Shown here one piece after another: positions 8,491-17,915 of a stretch of 64,000 nucleotides of DNA. The position numbers and the translations under genes were made by a program. This DNA comes from Altericroceibacterium indicum (GTDB lineage Bacteria > Pseudomonadota > Alphaproteobacteria > Sphingomonadales > Sphingomonadaceae): contig NZ_WTYQ01000002.1 in assembly GCF_009828105.1 (NCBI RefSeq), forward strand, positions 682,001 to 746,000, given 5' to 3'. The notes beneath the pieces are model-generated. The model ran no database searches. It saw nothing but the letters and a program-made list of their open reading frames with translations, and had not been told where the DNA came from. The stretch's first letter is position 1. Each line of letters begins with the position of its first letter.

Positions 8491-9351
8491 TTAGTCCTTA
8501 TTGACCTTCGAAACGTCGAAAGTTTCCAGACCTGGTTTGAACTTCTTATCATCCAGGAACTGCTTCGTTGCTTCCTTGCGGGCTGCGGCACCACCAAAGC
8601 TGTGCAGCGCTTCCTGCGCACGGATCTGATAGTCCAGACCATTATCATAGGTCATGTCGACCATGCGGCGCATCGTCCACTTAGTGGCGCGAAGGGCGTG
8701 CGTTTCTTTCTTCTTCAGAACATCGCAGATTTCCTGCACGCGTTCCTTGAGCTTATCAGCCGGCACGCATTCGGTAACCAGACCCTGCTCTTCAGCCTGC
8801 TTGCCGGTCAGGTTTTCACCCATCATGGCGTGATACATGGCTTTACGGAACGGCATGAGTTCCTGCGCAACCTTGGATGCACCACCGCCGGGCAGAATGC
8901 CCCAGTTGATTTCTGACAGGCCGAACTGTGCATCTTCCGAAGCAATCGCAATGTCGCAGCCGAACAGCGGACCATAGCCGCCACCGAAGCACCAGCCATT
9001 GATCATCGCAACTGTGGGCTTTTCATACCAGCGCAGACGCTCGAACCAGCCATAGCTTTCACGCTGGCTCTTGCGGATGGCCCCAAGGCCTTCTGCTTCT
9101 GTCATGCGGAAATATTCGAGCAGATCCATGCCAGCAGTCCAGGCAGTGCCTTCACCGGTCAGAACAAGAACCTTTACATCGTCACGAAATTCCAGCTCTT
9201 CGAGAACAATCTTCATCTGGCGATTGAGCTTGGGGCTCATGCAGTTGCGCTTGTCCGGGCGGTTGAAATATACCCATGCGACACCGTCATTCACTTCATA
9301 TTTGACGGTTTCTTCTTGTGGGCGGGGATCTGGCTGAGATGGCATTGCCAT
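8491..9351 (-). CDS. ferB: Feruloyl-CoA hydratase/lyase (hydroxycinnamoyl-CoA hydratase-lyase)
   Basis: This 286-residue crotonase-fold enzyme hydrates feruloyl-CoA and cleaves it to vanillin plus acetyl-CoA, in the cytosol. It matches the hydroxycinnamoyl-CoA hydratase-lyase subgroup rather than plain enoyl-CoA hydratases: AWTAGMDLLEYFR, MINGWCFGGGYGPLFGCD and FGLSEINWGI correspond to conserved segments of the Pseudomonas enzyme, and the Glu in SEINWG is the expected catalytic residue. AAGGAGAG lies at good spacing before the ATG at 9351. It is the first gene of the fer operon and faces the MarR gene across a 90-base promoter region. Confidence 0.9.
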   Translation of the reverse strand: MAMPSQPDPRPQEETVKYEVNDGVAWVYFNRPDKRNCMSPKLNRQMKIVLEELEFRDDVKVLVLTGEGTAWTAGMDLLEYFRMTEAEGLGAIRKSQRESYGWFERLRWYEKPTVAMINGWCFGGGYGPLFGCDIAIASEDAQFGLSEINWGILPGGGASKVAQELMPFRKAMYHAMMGENLTGKQAEEQGLVTECVPADKLKERVQEICDVLKKKETHALRATKWTMRRMVDMTYDNGLDYQIRAQEALHSFGGAAARKEATKQFLDDKKFKPGLETFDVSKVNKD

Positions 9352-9404
9352 TGGGCTCTCCTTACTTTCGAATCAAAAATTGTTATGTTCTATTGCTATT
9401 CTGG

Positions 9405-9424
9405 ATAACGATCCGGATTGTTAT
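9405..9424. promoter_or_regulatory. Palindromic operator candidate between ferB and ferC
   Basis: ATAACGATCCGGATTGTTAT is a 20-base palindrome centred on CCGG, with one mismatched pair. The half-site ATTGTTAT recurs 38 bases away at 9379-9386. The position between divergent ferB and a MarR gene, plus the length and symmetry, fit a MarR-family operator that controls both genes. Binding is inferred. Confidence 0.6.
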
Positions 9425-9441
9425 ATGCAACAAGCATTCCT

Positions 9442-9873
9442 ATGGTTGCTCTCATGCATGATCCTTTACCCAATTACCCAGGCTATGCGCTGCGCCGGGC
9501 AGCAACAGCGACAATGGCAGAACTTGCGACACGGCTGGCAGACATCGGCCTGCGTCAGGTAGATGCTTCAACACTCATTCTCATCAGCGCCAATCCGGGC
9601 GTAACCGGCAGTGCCCTTGCCCGTAGCCTGGATATTCGACGGGCCAATATGGTGCCCTTGCTCAAAGGTCTGGAAGATGCTGGGCTGATCGAACGTGTTC
9701 CGATCGACGGAAAATCGCTCGGCCTCAACATGACAGAGCTGGGACTTCAAAAGCTGGCGGAAGCGCAGATCCGTATCGAAACCTTTGAGAAGGAATTGCT
9801 GGCGCGCGTTCCTGAAGAACATCGTGCTCATTTGGTGCCTGCCCTTAATGCCTTGTGGCAGATGGATAGCTAA
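9442..9873 (+). CDS. ferC: MarR-family regulator, probable FerC
   Basis: Starting at the ATG at 9442 gives 143 residues; ATG 9454 (MHDPLPNYPGYALRRA) is also possible. A TTG at 9418 is unlikely because it lies inside the operator palindrome. The protein has the MarR winged-helix fold: helix-turn-helix around SALARSLDIRRANMVPLLKGLEDAGLIERV, then the wing and a C-terminal dimerisation helix. In SYK-6, FerC represses the fer genes and is released by hydroxycinnamoyl-CoA thioesters; I infer the same here from the divergent arrangement. The specific effector cannot be read from sequence. Confidence 0.8.
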   Translation: MVALMHDPLPNYPGYALRRAATATMAELATRLADIGLRQVDASTLILISANPGVTGSALARSLDIRRANMVPLLKGLEDAGLIERVPIDGKSLGLNMTELGLQKLAEAQIRIETFEKELLARVPEEHRAHLVPALNALWQMDS

Positions 9874-10006
9874 CTTCCTAACATAAGCCTGAAGCTACTT
9901 GAGCACAGTCAACAGCTCGGACTTCCCCTAAAAAACTGACACACGCGCTTGCCCGAAACGCACACGCTCCCTACTTTGAGGGAAAGTAAAATTTCGGGAG
10001 TTGGTT

Positions 10007-11947
10007 ATGGAAAACAAGGTCTATCCGGTGCCAGACGATTGGGCGAAAAATGCGCTGATCGACGCGGAAACCTACCGGCGTAAATACCAGCAATCAATCG
10101 AAGAGCCGGACGCTTTCTGGCGTGAAGAAGCCATGCGGATTGATTGGATCAAGCCCTTCACCAAGGTGAAGGATACCAGCTTTGACAAGCAGGATTTCCA
10201 TATCCGCTGGTTTGAAGATGGAACGCTGAACCTCTCCGCCAATTGCCTTGATCGCCACCTTGCCGAACATGGGGATCGCGCAGCAATCATCTGGGAGCCT
10301 GATGATCCCACGCAAGACAATCGCACGCTCACCTATCAAGAATTGTATGAAGAAACCTGCCGCTTCGCCAACGCACTGAAAGCAAATGGCGTTAACAAGG
10401 GTGACCGGGTTACGATTTACATGCCCATGGTGCCTGAAGCAGCCATTACCATGCTCGCTTGCGCGCGCATTGGCGCGGTCCATTCCGTCATCTTTGCCGG
10501 TTTCTCCCCCGAAGCTTTGGGTAATCGCATTGAAGATTGCGACAGCGATATTGTCATCACCGCCGATGAAGGCCGCCGGGGTGGGAAGACTATCCCGCTC
10601 AAAGCCAATGTCGACGAAGCGTTGGAACATCACGCAAAGGTCGATCGCGTTATCATGCTGGAAGTCACCGGTGCTGATGTGCCGATGAAAGATGGGCGCG
10701 ACATTACCTGGGCACAAGCAGTAGCTGATCAGCCGGCCGAATGTGAACCCGAAGAAATGAACGCGGAAGATCCACTGTTCATTCTCTATACCTCAGGATC
10801 AACCGGCAAACCCAAGGGTGTGCTGCATACGACGGGTGGCTATGCTGTGTGGACCAGCATGACGCATCAATATGCCTTCGATTATCGCCCCGGCGATGTC
10901 TATTGGTGTGCGGCTGATATTGGCTGGATCACCGGCCACTCGTACATTGTCTATGGCCCCCTCGCCAATGGCGCGACCAATGTGATGTTTGAAGGGACAC
11001 CGAATTATCCCGACTTCTCCCGCTTCTGGCAGATCGTCGACAAATATCAGGTCAGCACACTTTACACCGCCCCAACAGCCCTTCGCGCCTTAATGCGCGA
11101 AGGCAATGAATGGGTGGAAAAGACCAGCCGTCAGAGCCTGCGCGTGCTAGGCTCTGTAGGTGAGCCGATCAATCCCGAAGCGTGGGAATGGTATTATCAC
11201 GTCGTTGGCAATGGCAAATGCCCGATTGCTGACACCTGGTGGCAGACCGAAACTGGCGGCCACATGATCACGCCTCTTCCGGGCGCACACGCTTTGAAGC
11301 CGGGCAGTGCCAGTATGCCGCTCTTCGGGGTGAAACCTGAAATCGTGGATACGGAAGGCAAAGTGCTGGAAGGCGTGGCAGAGGGCGCGCTGGTGATCGC
11401 CGATAGCTGGCCCGGCCAGATGCGCGGCGTTTATGGCGATGAGGAACGCTTCTTCCTCACCTATTTCAGCACATTCAAAGGCAAATATTTTACCAGCGAT
11501 GGCTGCCGACGCGATAAAGATGGCTATTATTGGATCACGGGCCGGATGGACGATGTGATCAATGTTTCAGGCCACAGAATGGGCACGGCAGAGATCGAAA
11601 GCGCGCTTGTGCTGCACGATCAGGTCGCTGAAGCCGCTGTCGTCGCCATGCCTCATGATGTGAAAGGCCAGGGCATTTATTGCTATGTCACAACCGTGGC
11701 AGGTGCTGCTGATGATGAGGCGCTGCGTAAGGAACTGGTCAAATGGGTGCGCCATGAAATCGGGCCGATTGCTTCGCCCGATGTGGTGCAATTTGCACCC
11801 GCCCTGCCCAAGACACGCTCCGGCAAGATCATGCGCCGCATCCTGCGCAAGATCGCGGAAAATGACACCAGCAATCTTGGCGATATTTCCACTTTGGCAG
11901 ACCCGGAAGTAGTCGAAAAACTGATCGCCAACCGCCCCGCCGTCTGA
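10007..11947 (+). CDS. acs: Acetyl-CoA synthetase (AMP-forming)
   Basis: This protein of about 646 residues has all the landmarks of acetyl-CoA synthetase: the P-loop-like [20 protein letters not shown], the hinge region [12 protein letters not shown], and the C-terminal SGKIMRR, whose Lys is the usual acetylation switch. It makes acetyl-CoA from acetate, ATP and CoA through acetyl-AMP. TCGGGAG upstream favours the ATG at 10007 over a TTG at 10001. It lies just beyond ferC on the same strand, with its own 130-base leader and a strong terminator after it. A functional link to the acetyl-CoA-releasing FerB reaction is possible but not shown. Confidence 0.95.
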   Translation: MENKVYPVPDDWAKNALIDAETYRRKYQQSIEEPDAFWREEAMRIDWIKPFTKVKDTSFDKQDFHIRWFEDGTLNLSANCLDRHLAEHGDRAAIIWEPDDPTQDNRTLTYQELYEETCRFANALKANGVNKGDRVTIYMPMVPEAAITMLACARIGAVHSVIFAGFSPEALGNRIEDCDSDIVITADEGRRGGKTIPLKANVDEALEHHAKVDRVIMLEVTGADVPMKDGRDITWAQAVADQPAECEPEEMNAEDPLFILYTSGSTGKPKGVLHTTGGYAVWTSMTHQYAFDYRPGDVYWCAADIGWITGHSYIVYGPLANGATNVMFEGTPNYPDFSRFWQIVDKYQVSTLYTAPTALRALMREGNEWVEKTSRQSLRVLGSVGEPINPEAWEWYYHVVGNGKCPIADTWWQTETGGHMITPLPGAHALKPGSASMPLFGVKPEIVDTEGKVLEGVAEGALVIADSWPGQMRGVYGDEERFFLTYFSTFKGKYFTSDGCRRDKDGYYWITGRMDDVINVSGHRMGTAEIESALVLHDQVAEAAVVAMPHDVKGQGIYCYVTTVAGAADDEALRKELVKWVRHEIGPIASPDVVQFAPALPKTRSGKIMRRILRKIAENDTSNLGDISTLADPEVVEKLIANRPAV

Positions 11948-11960
11948 CCGCACACCTAAA

Positions 11961-12001
11961 ACCCTTCCCGCAATTGCAGGCAACGCAACGGCGGGAAGGG
12001 T
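11961..12001 (+). terminator. Stem-loop after acs
   Basis: Perfect 11-base arms ACCCTTCCCGC and GCGGGAAGGGT enclose a 19-base loop, 13 bases after the acs stop. There is no long T-run after the stem, so it may act as a 3'-end stabiliser or an imperfect terminator. Confidence 0.65.
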
Positions 12002-12133
12002 AAGATCGGTGCTGAGGCCTTGAACCGTCCGCCGCAAAGCTCTGTTTCTGTCCCCAGATGATGATACTGCCGGGCTGACACCCGCTTCTCAAAACGCCAT
12101 AGCGCGAGGCATAGGTGTGATGGAGATTACCGA

Positions 12134-13150
12134 ATGAATGCCCCCCGTCAGGATTGGACCCGCGCACAGATCGCTGAGTTGTTCGACCTTCCCTTTACAG
12201 AACTGCTTTTCCGTGCCGCATCTGTGCACCGCGAAAACCACCGCGCAGATGAGATCCAGCTATGCACGCTGCTATCCATCAAAACAGGTGGTTGCCCGGA
12301 AGATTGCGGCTATTGCTCCCAAAGCGCTCATGCCGATAGCGGGGTCAAGGCCACCAAGCTGATGGATGTGCAGCAAGTGCTGCAGCGCGCGGCACAGGCC
12401 AAAGATGCCGGCAGCCAGCGCTTTTGCATGGGGGCAGCCTGGCGCAATCCCAAAGATCGTGACATGCCGCAAATCGTTCAGATCGTCGAAGGTGTTCGGG
12501 CGATGGGAATGGAAACCTGCATGACGCTTGGAATGCTGACCCCGAAACAGGCAGATATGCTGGCCGATGCCGGACTGGATTATTACAATCACAACATCGA
12601 CACATCGCCTGAACGTTATGATTCAGTCATCACCACCAGAACGATGGATGACAGGCTGAACACGCTCGACACAGTGCGTAGCGCTGGCATTAATGTATGC
12701 TCTGGTGGGATTGTCGGGATGGGTGAAACGCGCGAGGATCGCGTGGGCTTCATTCATACTCTGGCGACCCTGCCGAAGCATCCTGAAAGCGTCCCGGTCA
12801 ATGCGCTGGTCCCGGTCAAAGGCACACCTCTGGGTGATATGCTAGCCGATACGCCGCTTGCAAAGATTGACGAAATCGAATTCGTCCGCACCGTCGCAGT
12901 GGCCCGGATCACCATGCCGCTTTCCATGGTTCGCCTGTCTGCAGGCCGTGAGAGCATGTCTGATTCTACCCAGGCCCTATGTTTCCTTGCTGGCGCCAAT
13001 TCCATTTTTACCGGTGACACCCTCCTCACTGCGCCCAATTCTGGCGATGATCGCGACACAGAAATGCTCAAACGTTTCGGGCTGAAAGCAATGGAAGGTG
13101 AAGAACCTATGAGAATGTGCAAAACTGCCATTCCTGAAGCGGCAGAATGA
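12134..13150 (+). CDS. bioB: Biotin synthase
   Basis: This 338-residue radical SAM enzyme inserts sulfur into dethiobiotin to form biotin. The N-terminal CPEDCGYC carries the three cysteines of the SAM [4Fe-4S] cluster. [13 protein letters not shown], the glycine-rich SGGIVGMGE and the late SAGRESM segment (the conserved Arg binds the [2Fe-2S] cluster) are characteristic. Length is normal for the family. A GGAG sequence precedes the ATG at 12134. No other biotin-synthesis gene is visible nearby. It converges with the flavoprotein gene; a GGCTGGC/GCCAGCC hairpin lies at 13158-13184 between them. Confidence 0.96.
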   Translation: MNAPRQDWTRAQIAELFDLPFTELLFRAASVHRENHRADEIQLCTLLSIKTGGCPEDCGYCSQSAHADSGVKATKLMDVQQVLQRAAQAKDAGSQRFCMGAAWRNPKDRDMPQIVQIVEGVRAMGMETCMTLGMLTPKQADMLADAGLDYYNHNIDTSPERYDSVITTRTMDDRLNTLDTVRSAGINVCSGGIVGMGETREDRVGFIHTLATLPKHPESVPVNALVPVKGTPLGDMLADTPLAKIDEIEFVRTVAVARITMPLSMVRLSAGRESMSDSTQALCFLAGANSIFTGDTLLTAPNSGDDRDTEMLKRFGLKAMEGEEPMRMCKTAIPEAAE

Positions 13151-13200
13151 AACGGCAGGCTGGCTGACTTTCAATCGGCCAGCCCTACCCACTGAGTAAT

Positions 13201-14610
13201 TCAGGCACCCGGCGGATCACTTCTGTCACGATCTTCAGGCAGAGCAACGGGTGTAGCCTTGCAAATATCACGCAGGGCAGACTTCAATCCCTCTTCCAGT
13301 GTCGGGTGATAAAACGGCATCTCCAGCATTTCTGACGCTGTGACACGGTGCATAATCGCCAGCATCAAAAGATGCGCCATATGATCCGCTCCGGGCGCGA
13401 ACAGCACGGCTCCTGTTAAAACGCCCTCTTTGGGTTCCGCATAGAGGCGAACATGACCATCTGCCCGTGCCTCCACTTTAGATCGCCCCTGATCTTCGTA
13501 AGATGCACAGCCGGTAACCGTCGTTTCGTCGGGGCCGATGCCCAGTTTCGCAATCGGCGGGTCCGTAAAAGTGATCGAGAAAAACGGCGTGCGGCGCGAT
13601 GAGGTAACAGCCGGAAAAGCGACAGCATTGCGCCCGGCAATCGCCCCTTCCGTTGATGCTTCGTGCAAAAGGGGCACATCAGCATTGCCATCCCCGGCAA
13701 TGAAAACAGGCGCATCACCGCATTGCATGGTCTGCCGGTCAAATTCCGGCAGACCTTTGTCGTTCAGCACTAGGCCGGTAGCCTTGAGATTCAAGCCGGA
13801 GATGTTCGGAGGCCTGCCAACGGCAACCAGGACCTTGTCGTAGGCCTGCTCCCCCTCGCTCGCCCCTGTCCAGCGCATTCGAACTCCCTCGCTCGTCTTT
13901 TCAGGCGTCACATCAACCCCCAGCTTCAAACTGAGGTCGCGGGAAATAACCTTATGAATATCCTGCGTGATCTGTTCATCACCGGCGCTTCCGATACTGT
14001 CAGACCGTTCAAACAGAGTGACCTCCACCCCAAGCCGCGCCATAGCCTGTGCCAGCTCAAGTCCAATCGTGCCACCACCAACAACTGCCAATGATTCTGG
14101 CAGATTGTCGATTTCAAAGATCGTTTCACTGGTCAAAACCACATCACCAAGTGCCTGATATGGTTCAGGTATAAACGGGGATGACCCTGTTGCGATCACG
14201 ATAGCCTTTGCACTGATCGTATCGCCATTATCCAGCGCCAGGCTATTGAGGCCAGTGAAACATGCTCTGGCCCGGATCATTATGCCATCGGGCAAGCGAT
14301 CAAAGCTCTTGCGAGTGGCTGCCGTAAACTTATCACGCTCAGCCCTTAGGCGCCGCATCACGGCCTTGCCGTCAATTTCGACCTTACCTGTCTTCACGCC
14401 AAAAATGTCAGATTTCGCCACCTCATGCGCATTATGTGCCGCAGCGATAAGCAATTTGGAGGGCATACAGCCAACATGTGCGCAGGTAGTGCCGATAAAC
14501 TCCGGATCGATCAGTAAAGTCTTTGCCCCATTATGCCGGGCGCTGCGTTCCGCCGCCAGACCAGCAGTCCCTGCTCCAATAACAGCTACATCGCAAAACT
14601 TTTCGGCCAC
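13201..14610 (-). CDS. Pyridine nucleotide-disulfide oxidoreductase, dihydrolipoyl dehydrogenase-like
   Basis: This 469-residue flavoprotein has the FAD site VAVIGAGTAGLAAERSA, the redox-active pair Cys-x4-Cys in GTTCAHVGCMPSKLL, the NAD(P)-binding VVGGGTIGLELAQAMARLG, and a C-terminal HPTLEE that supplies the His-Glu catalytic pair. It therefore reduces a disulfide or related substrate with NAD(P)H or the reverse. It is not next to any 2-oxoacid dehydrogenase genes, so it is probably not the housekeeping Lpd and the substrate is unknown. The GTG start at 14610 is supported by AAAGGAG six bases upstream. It is divergent from an OhrR-like regulator, which may link it to peroxide or thiol stress. 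Confidence 0.8.
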   Translation of the reverse strand: MAEKFCDVAVIGAGTAGLAAERSARHNGAKTLLIDPEFIGTTCAHVGCMPSKLLIAAAHNAHEVAKSDIFGVKTGKVEIDGKAVMRRLRAERDKFTAATRKSFDRLPDGIMIRARACFTGLNSLALDNGDTISAKAIVIATGSSPFIPEPYQALGDVVLTSETIFEIDNLPESLAVVGGGTIGLELAQAMARLGVEVTLFERSDSIGSAGDEQITQDIHKVISRDLSLKLGVDVTPEKTSEGVRMRWTGASEGEQAYDKVLVAVGRPPNISGLNLKATGLVLNDKGLPEFDRQTMQCGDAPVFIAGDGNADVPLLHEASTEGAIAGRNAVAFPAVTSSRRTPFFSITFTDPPIAKLGIGPDETTVTGCASYEDQGRSKVEARADGHVRLYAEPKEGVLTGAVLFAPGADHMAHLLMLAIMHRVTASEMLEMPFYHPTLEEGLKSALRDICKATPVALPEDRDRSDPPGA

Positions 14611-14951
14611 GCATGGCTCCTTTATTCAATCTGAATCTGGGCAGGTTATGCAGAGCCTGCTGGGGATGAGAATATCAGTGCGGCAGCAAAATTGTTTATA
14701 GGCCGTGCTGTTTCTTCCCCAACGGCCTATCCGCTCACCGTATCCCGAAGGCCGTCAGCTTGCTTCCATGACTACGGATAAGCTCATCAAAAAGCACAAA
14801 TATCTGTGCCATGTTGTGCCAAATATGGGCGAAACATAGCGTATGATATTTGATATCTTTGGATATTTAAATCGCTGTGTTACGTGTAATGACAGGGGAA
14901 ATGCCGTAAGACACAATATGTCATAATGGCCTTGAGGGGAGTGAGAACGGA
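14611..14951. other. Divergent intergenic region
   Basis: No convincing gene is present in these 341 bases. The part around 14840-14875 is AT-rich with repeated GATATTT-like words (GATATTTGATATC and GGATATTTAAATC), a plausible place for promoters and an OhrR-type operator. I could not identify a canonical -35/-10 pair. Confidence 0.4.
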
Positions 14952-15416
14952 ATGGCATCACCTGCCGACGTTGAAGATCGTGAATCCATGCTGCAGCTTG
15001 AACAGCAGATGTGCTTTCCGATTTATGCATCTGCCAATGCGATTGTTAAAACCTACCGCCCACTGCTTGAGCCGCTCGGCATTACCTACCCACAATATCT
15101 GGTGATGATGGTCTTGTGGGAAGAAACCCCCATCTCTGTCGGTGATATTGGCCGCAAATTATTGCTGGACAGCGGCACCCTCACCCCGCTCCTTAAACGT
15201 TTAGCGGCAGCAGGGTTTGTCTTCCGTGAACGAGACCCGAGTGATGAACGTCGGGTTTTGATCGAACTGACCGATAAAGGCCATGCACTGAAGACAGAAG
15301 CCCGTGATGTGCCATCAAGTATCATCGCTTCGGCCGAACTTTCTGACCATGAAAGGGATGACCTGAAAGAAGCTGTGACAACATTGAGGCGGATATTGCT
15401 CAAAAAAATTCCCTAA
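14952..15416 (+). CDS. OhrR-like MarR-family regulator
   Basis: This 154-residue MarR protein has a Cys at residue 21 in LEQQMCFPIYASA, the position of the peroxide-sensing Cys of OhrR (family pattern LxxQLCFALYSA). The winged helix follows, with GDIGRKLLLDSGTLTPLLKRL and the wing DERRVLIEL. OhrR proteins repress genes for organic hydroperoxide resistance until the Cys is oxidised. No ohr gene is in the window; the divergent flavoprotein is the nearest possible target. GAGGGGAG about ten bases upstream supports the ATG at 14952. Confidence 0.8.
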   Translation: MASPADVEDRESMLQLEQQMCFPIYASANAIVKTYRPLLEPLGITYPQYLVMMVLWEETPISVGDIGRKLLLDSGTLTPLLKRLAAAGFVFRERDPSDERRVLIELTDKGHALKTEARDVPSSIIASAELSDHERDDLKEAVTTLRRILLKKIP

Positions 15417-15608
15417 CTCAAGCAGCCCATCCATTTTCTAATTATCTGATTTCCAAATTGTTTTCCTAAAACTTCTCCAAAGGATGGCAGGTTCCCTCCT
15501 GCTTAGACAAGGCAAGCCTTGTCTTGTAGATCGCCGCGCACTATCGACAATTCCACTGCAGCAGGGGGCGCTTTAACCTGGTCTGATAGCTTTCGGAGTC
15601 GATGCTTT

Positions 15609-16409
15609 TTGTCTCTGCAGATTCCTGATTTTGACTTGCCCTGGCATCAGCGCCTGCGCGCCCGCCTGGGACCACGGCTGACTGCGCTGATTGTTGCACT
15701 GGCGGTTGAAACGCTGTTGCTGATCGTACTGCTGACTCTTGGGTCGGGCATTTCAGAGCCCGAACAGCCCGAAGTGATGATGAGTAGTTTTGACGTTCGC
15801 CCTCCCGCTGAGAAGGTGACTGAACAGGACACAAAAGATCCTGAACCGGCAAAAAAGAACGTTGAAAAGCCCCAACCCAAGGCAGAAACACCGGCACCTT
15901 CACCTCCCCGACCTGCCACACCACAAGTCGCAAAAATAAACCCCGCCCCAACACCACCGATCCAATTACCCAGCGATCAGATGATCCGCAGCGACATCAC
16001 ACCATCGCCCGCCCCTACGAAGAAGATCGGTGTGCGGATGGGGCCATCCATGGGGCCGGCAGCTCCGGCAGCTTCGGGGCCGCCTGATACCGCTGTTGTC
16101 GGCACAGCTCCGAATGGTGAGCCACTGTATGCCGCATCATGGTATCGTGAACCGACCGACGATGAATTGAGCGGGTATCTTTCTACCGCTCAAGGTCCGG
16201 GTTGGGGGCTGATCGCCTGCCGGACAGTGGCCGATTATCGCGTGGAAGACTGTGTTCCGGTTGGCGAATATCCCCAAGGCTCCAATATTGCCCGCGCGGT
16301 TCTGGCTGCTGCCTGGCAATTCAAAGTCCGCCCGCCGCGCATTGGTGGCAAACTTCAGGTGGGAAGCTGGGTACGAATCAGGATCGATTACAGTATCCGC
16401 CGCCGCTAG
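15609..16409 (+). CDS. TonB-like periplasm-spanning protein
   Basis: The open frame extends upstream to 15519. A TTG at 15609, preceded by GGAG, gives a more sensible start about 25 residues before the membrane helix (LTALIVALAVETLLLIVLLT). A long Pro/Lys/Glu-rich segment follows, of the kind that spans the periplasm in TonB. The C-terminal domain of about 90 residues ends GKLQVGSWVRIRIDYSIRRR and resembles a TonB C-terminal fold. It is probably an energy-transducer-like protein for TonB-dependent uptake. The match is weak and the partner ExbB/ExbD genes are not here. Two Cys residues in the C-terminal domain (ACRTVADYRVEDC) could form a disulfide. Confidence 0.6.
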   Translation: MSLQIPDFDLPWHQRLRARLGPRLTALIVALAVETLLLIVLLTLGSGISEPEQPEVMMSSFDVRPPAEKVTEQDTKDPEPAKKNVEKPQPKAETPAPSPPRPATPQVAKINPAPTPPIQLPSDQMIRSDITPSPAPTKKIGVRMGPSMGPAAPAASGPPDTAVVGTAPNGEPLYAASWYREPTDDELSGYLSTAQGPGWGLIACRTVADYRVEDCVPVGEYPQGSNIARAVLAAAWQFKVRPPRIGGKLQVGSWVRIRIDYSIRRR

Positions 16410-16440
16410 AAAGGATTTTGCCCCGGCACTTAGGCCTCAC

Positions 16441-16473
16441 GAAAAAGGGGCAGACCATTTCTGATCCGCCCCT
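16441..16473 (-). terminator. Terminator after the aldehyde dehydrogenase gene
   Basis: On the minus strand the stem AGGGGC/GCCCCT is followed by TTTTT. It lies 27 bases after the aldehyde dehydrogenase stop at 16500, between convergent genes. Confidence 0.6.
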
Positions 16474-16499
16474 CCTTCATCCGCTATCGTCTTAACCGA

Positions 16500-17915
16500 T
16501 CAGGCCAGTTCGACGGCATTCACAATATGCGCCTGCGTATATTCGTTGAGCCCTGCTTCACCCAGTTCAGCGCCAAGGCCAGACTGTTTGGTGCCACGGA
16601 ACGGAATATTCGGGTCAATCGCAAGGAACTGGTTCACCCAGACAGTGCCAGTATCGATGCGCTTGGCAACCTCGGTTCCCTTGGCCACATCCTTTGACCA
16701 GACGCTGCCACCGAGGCCGAAGTCGGAATTGTTGGCGCGGGCCACCACGTCATCAATGTCATCATACTTCAGAACCGGAAGGACCGGGCCGAACTGTTCT
16801 TCCTGCACAAGGCGGGCATCTTCGGGAAGGTCGCGCACGATTGTTGGCGGAATGAAATAACCATCGCGATCAAGCGGCTTGCCGCCTGCAAGGACAGTGC
16901 CCTTCTCTGCCGCATCGTCGAGAAGTTCACGAACCTTGTCGAACTGCATCTTGTTCTGGATCGGGCCAACCTGCGTACCCTGCTTGGAACCATCATCCGT
17001 GATCGCTTCATTGGCAATACGAGCGATTTCTTCGCAGAATTCGTCATAGATGTTGCTCGGTACATAAGCCCGCTTGATGGCAACGCAAATCTGGCCGGCA
17101 TTGGTCATCGCACCATCGAAGATTTTCTGCGCAACCAGTTTGGGGTCCACATCATCCAGCACGATTGCCGCATCATTACCGCCCAGTTCGAGCGTTACAC
17201 GCTTCACCATAGCAGCAGCCGAAGCCATCACTTTCTTGCCAGTTCCGGTGGAACCTGTGAAAGCGATTTTGTCCACTTCCGGGTGGCCAGTCAGCTTGGA
17301 ACCCAGTTCATTCTGGTCACAAATCACGTTGAACACGCCAGCGGGCAGAATATCCTTGGCCAGCTCAGCAAACAGCAAAGTGGTGAGCGGGGTCGTCGGT
17401 GCTGGCTTCACAATCATCGTGTTGCCCGTAATCAACGCAGGGCCAACCTTGTTCATCATCAGGATGAGCGGGAAGTTCCACGGTGTGATGGCCGCTACAA
17501 CACCCAAGGGTGTGCGATGTTCGATGACCTTGTTGCCACCTTCATCGCGCAGGACTTTTTCTTCGATCCGGCGATCACGGAAAGCGCGCAGAATGAATGT
17601 GCAGCCGATGACTTCACCCATCGCCTGCTCAGTCGGCTTGCCTTGTTCCTGCGTCAGCAGACTGGCAAATTCAGCCGCGCGCGCTTCAAGTGCGGCGGCA
17701 AGCTTTTCGATCATGGCCGCGCGTTCTTCAACCGGTGTTGCCGCCCATTTAGGGAAAGCAGCCCGTGCAGCAGCGACAGCCTGATCGAGCTGTGCTTCAT
17801 CAGCCTTGGGGCATTGGGCGAAAGGTTTGCCAGTGGCAGGATTAACAACGTCAAAGCTGGATGCGCCGTCAACAGCCTGACCGTTAATCAGCAGTTTGAA
17901 ATCATGGTCCATCAT
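16500..17915 (-). CDS. NAD(P)+-dependent aldehyde dehydrogenase
   Basis: This 471-residue enzyme has the Asn of the oxyanion hole (ITPWNFPL), the cofactor motif FTGSTGTGKKV, the general-base Glu in LELGGND and the catalytic Cys in NAGQICVAIKR. It oxidises an aldehyde to the acid. Because the region encodes feruloyl-CoA cleavage to vanillin and 4-hydroxybenzoate hydroxylation, a role as vanillin or 4-hydroxybenzaldehyde dehydrogenase is attractive, but sequence alone cannot exclude another aldehyde. GAGAGGA precedes overlapping ATG codons at 17915 and 17912. It is transcribed alone and ends at a terminator. Confidence 0.85.
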   Translation of the reverse strand: MMDHDFKLLINGQAVDGASSFDVVNPATGKPFAQCPKADEAQLDQAVAAARAAFPKWAATPVEERAAMIEKLAAALEARAAEFASLLTQEQGKPTEQAMGEVIGCTFILRAFRDRRIEEKVLRDEGGNKVIEHRTPLGVVAAITPWNFPLILMMNKVGPALITGNTMIVKPAPTTPLTTLLFAELAKDILPAGVFNVICDQNELGSKLTGHPEVDKIAFTGSTGTGKKVMASAAAMVKRVTLELGGNDAAIVLDDVDPKLVAQKIFDGAMTNAGQICVAIKRAYVPSNIYDEFCEEIARIANEAITDDGSKQGTQVGPIQNKMQFDKVRELLDDAAEKGTVLAGGKPLDRDGYFIPPTIVRDLPEDARLVQEEQFGPVLPVLKYDDIDDVVARANNSDFGLGGSVWSKDVAKGTEVAKRIDTGTVWVNQFLAIDPNIPFRGTKQSGLGAELGEAGLNEYTQAHIVNAVELA

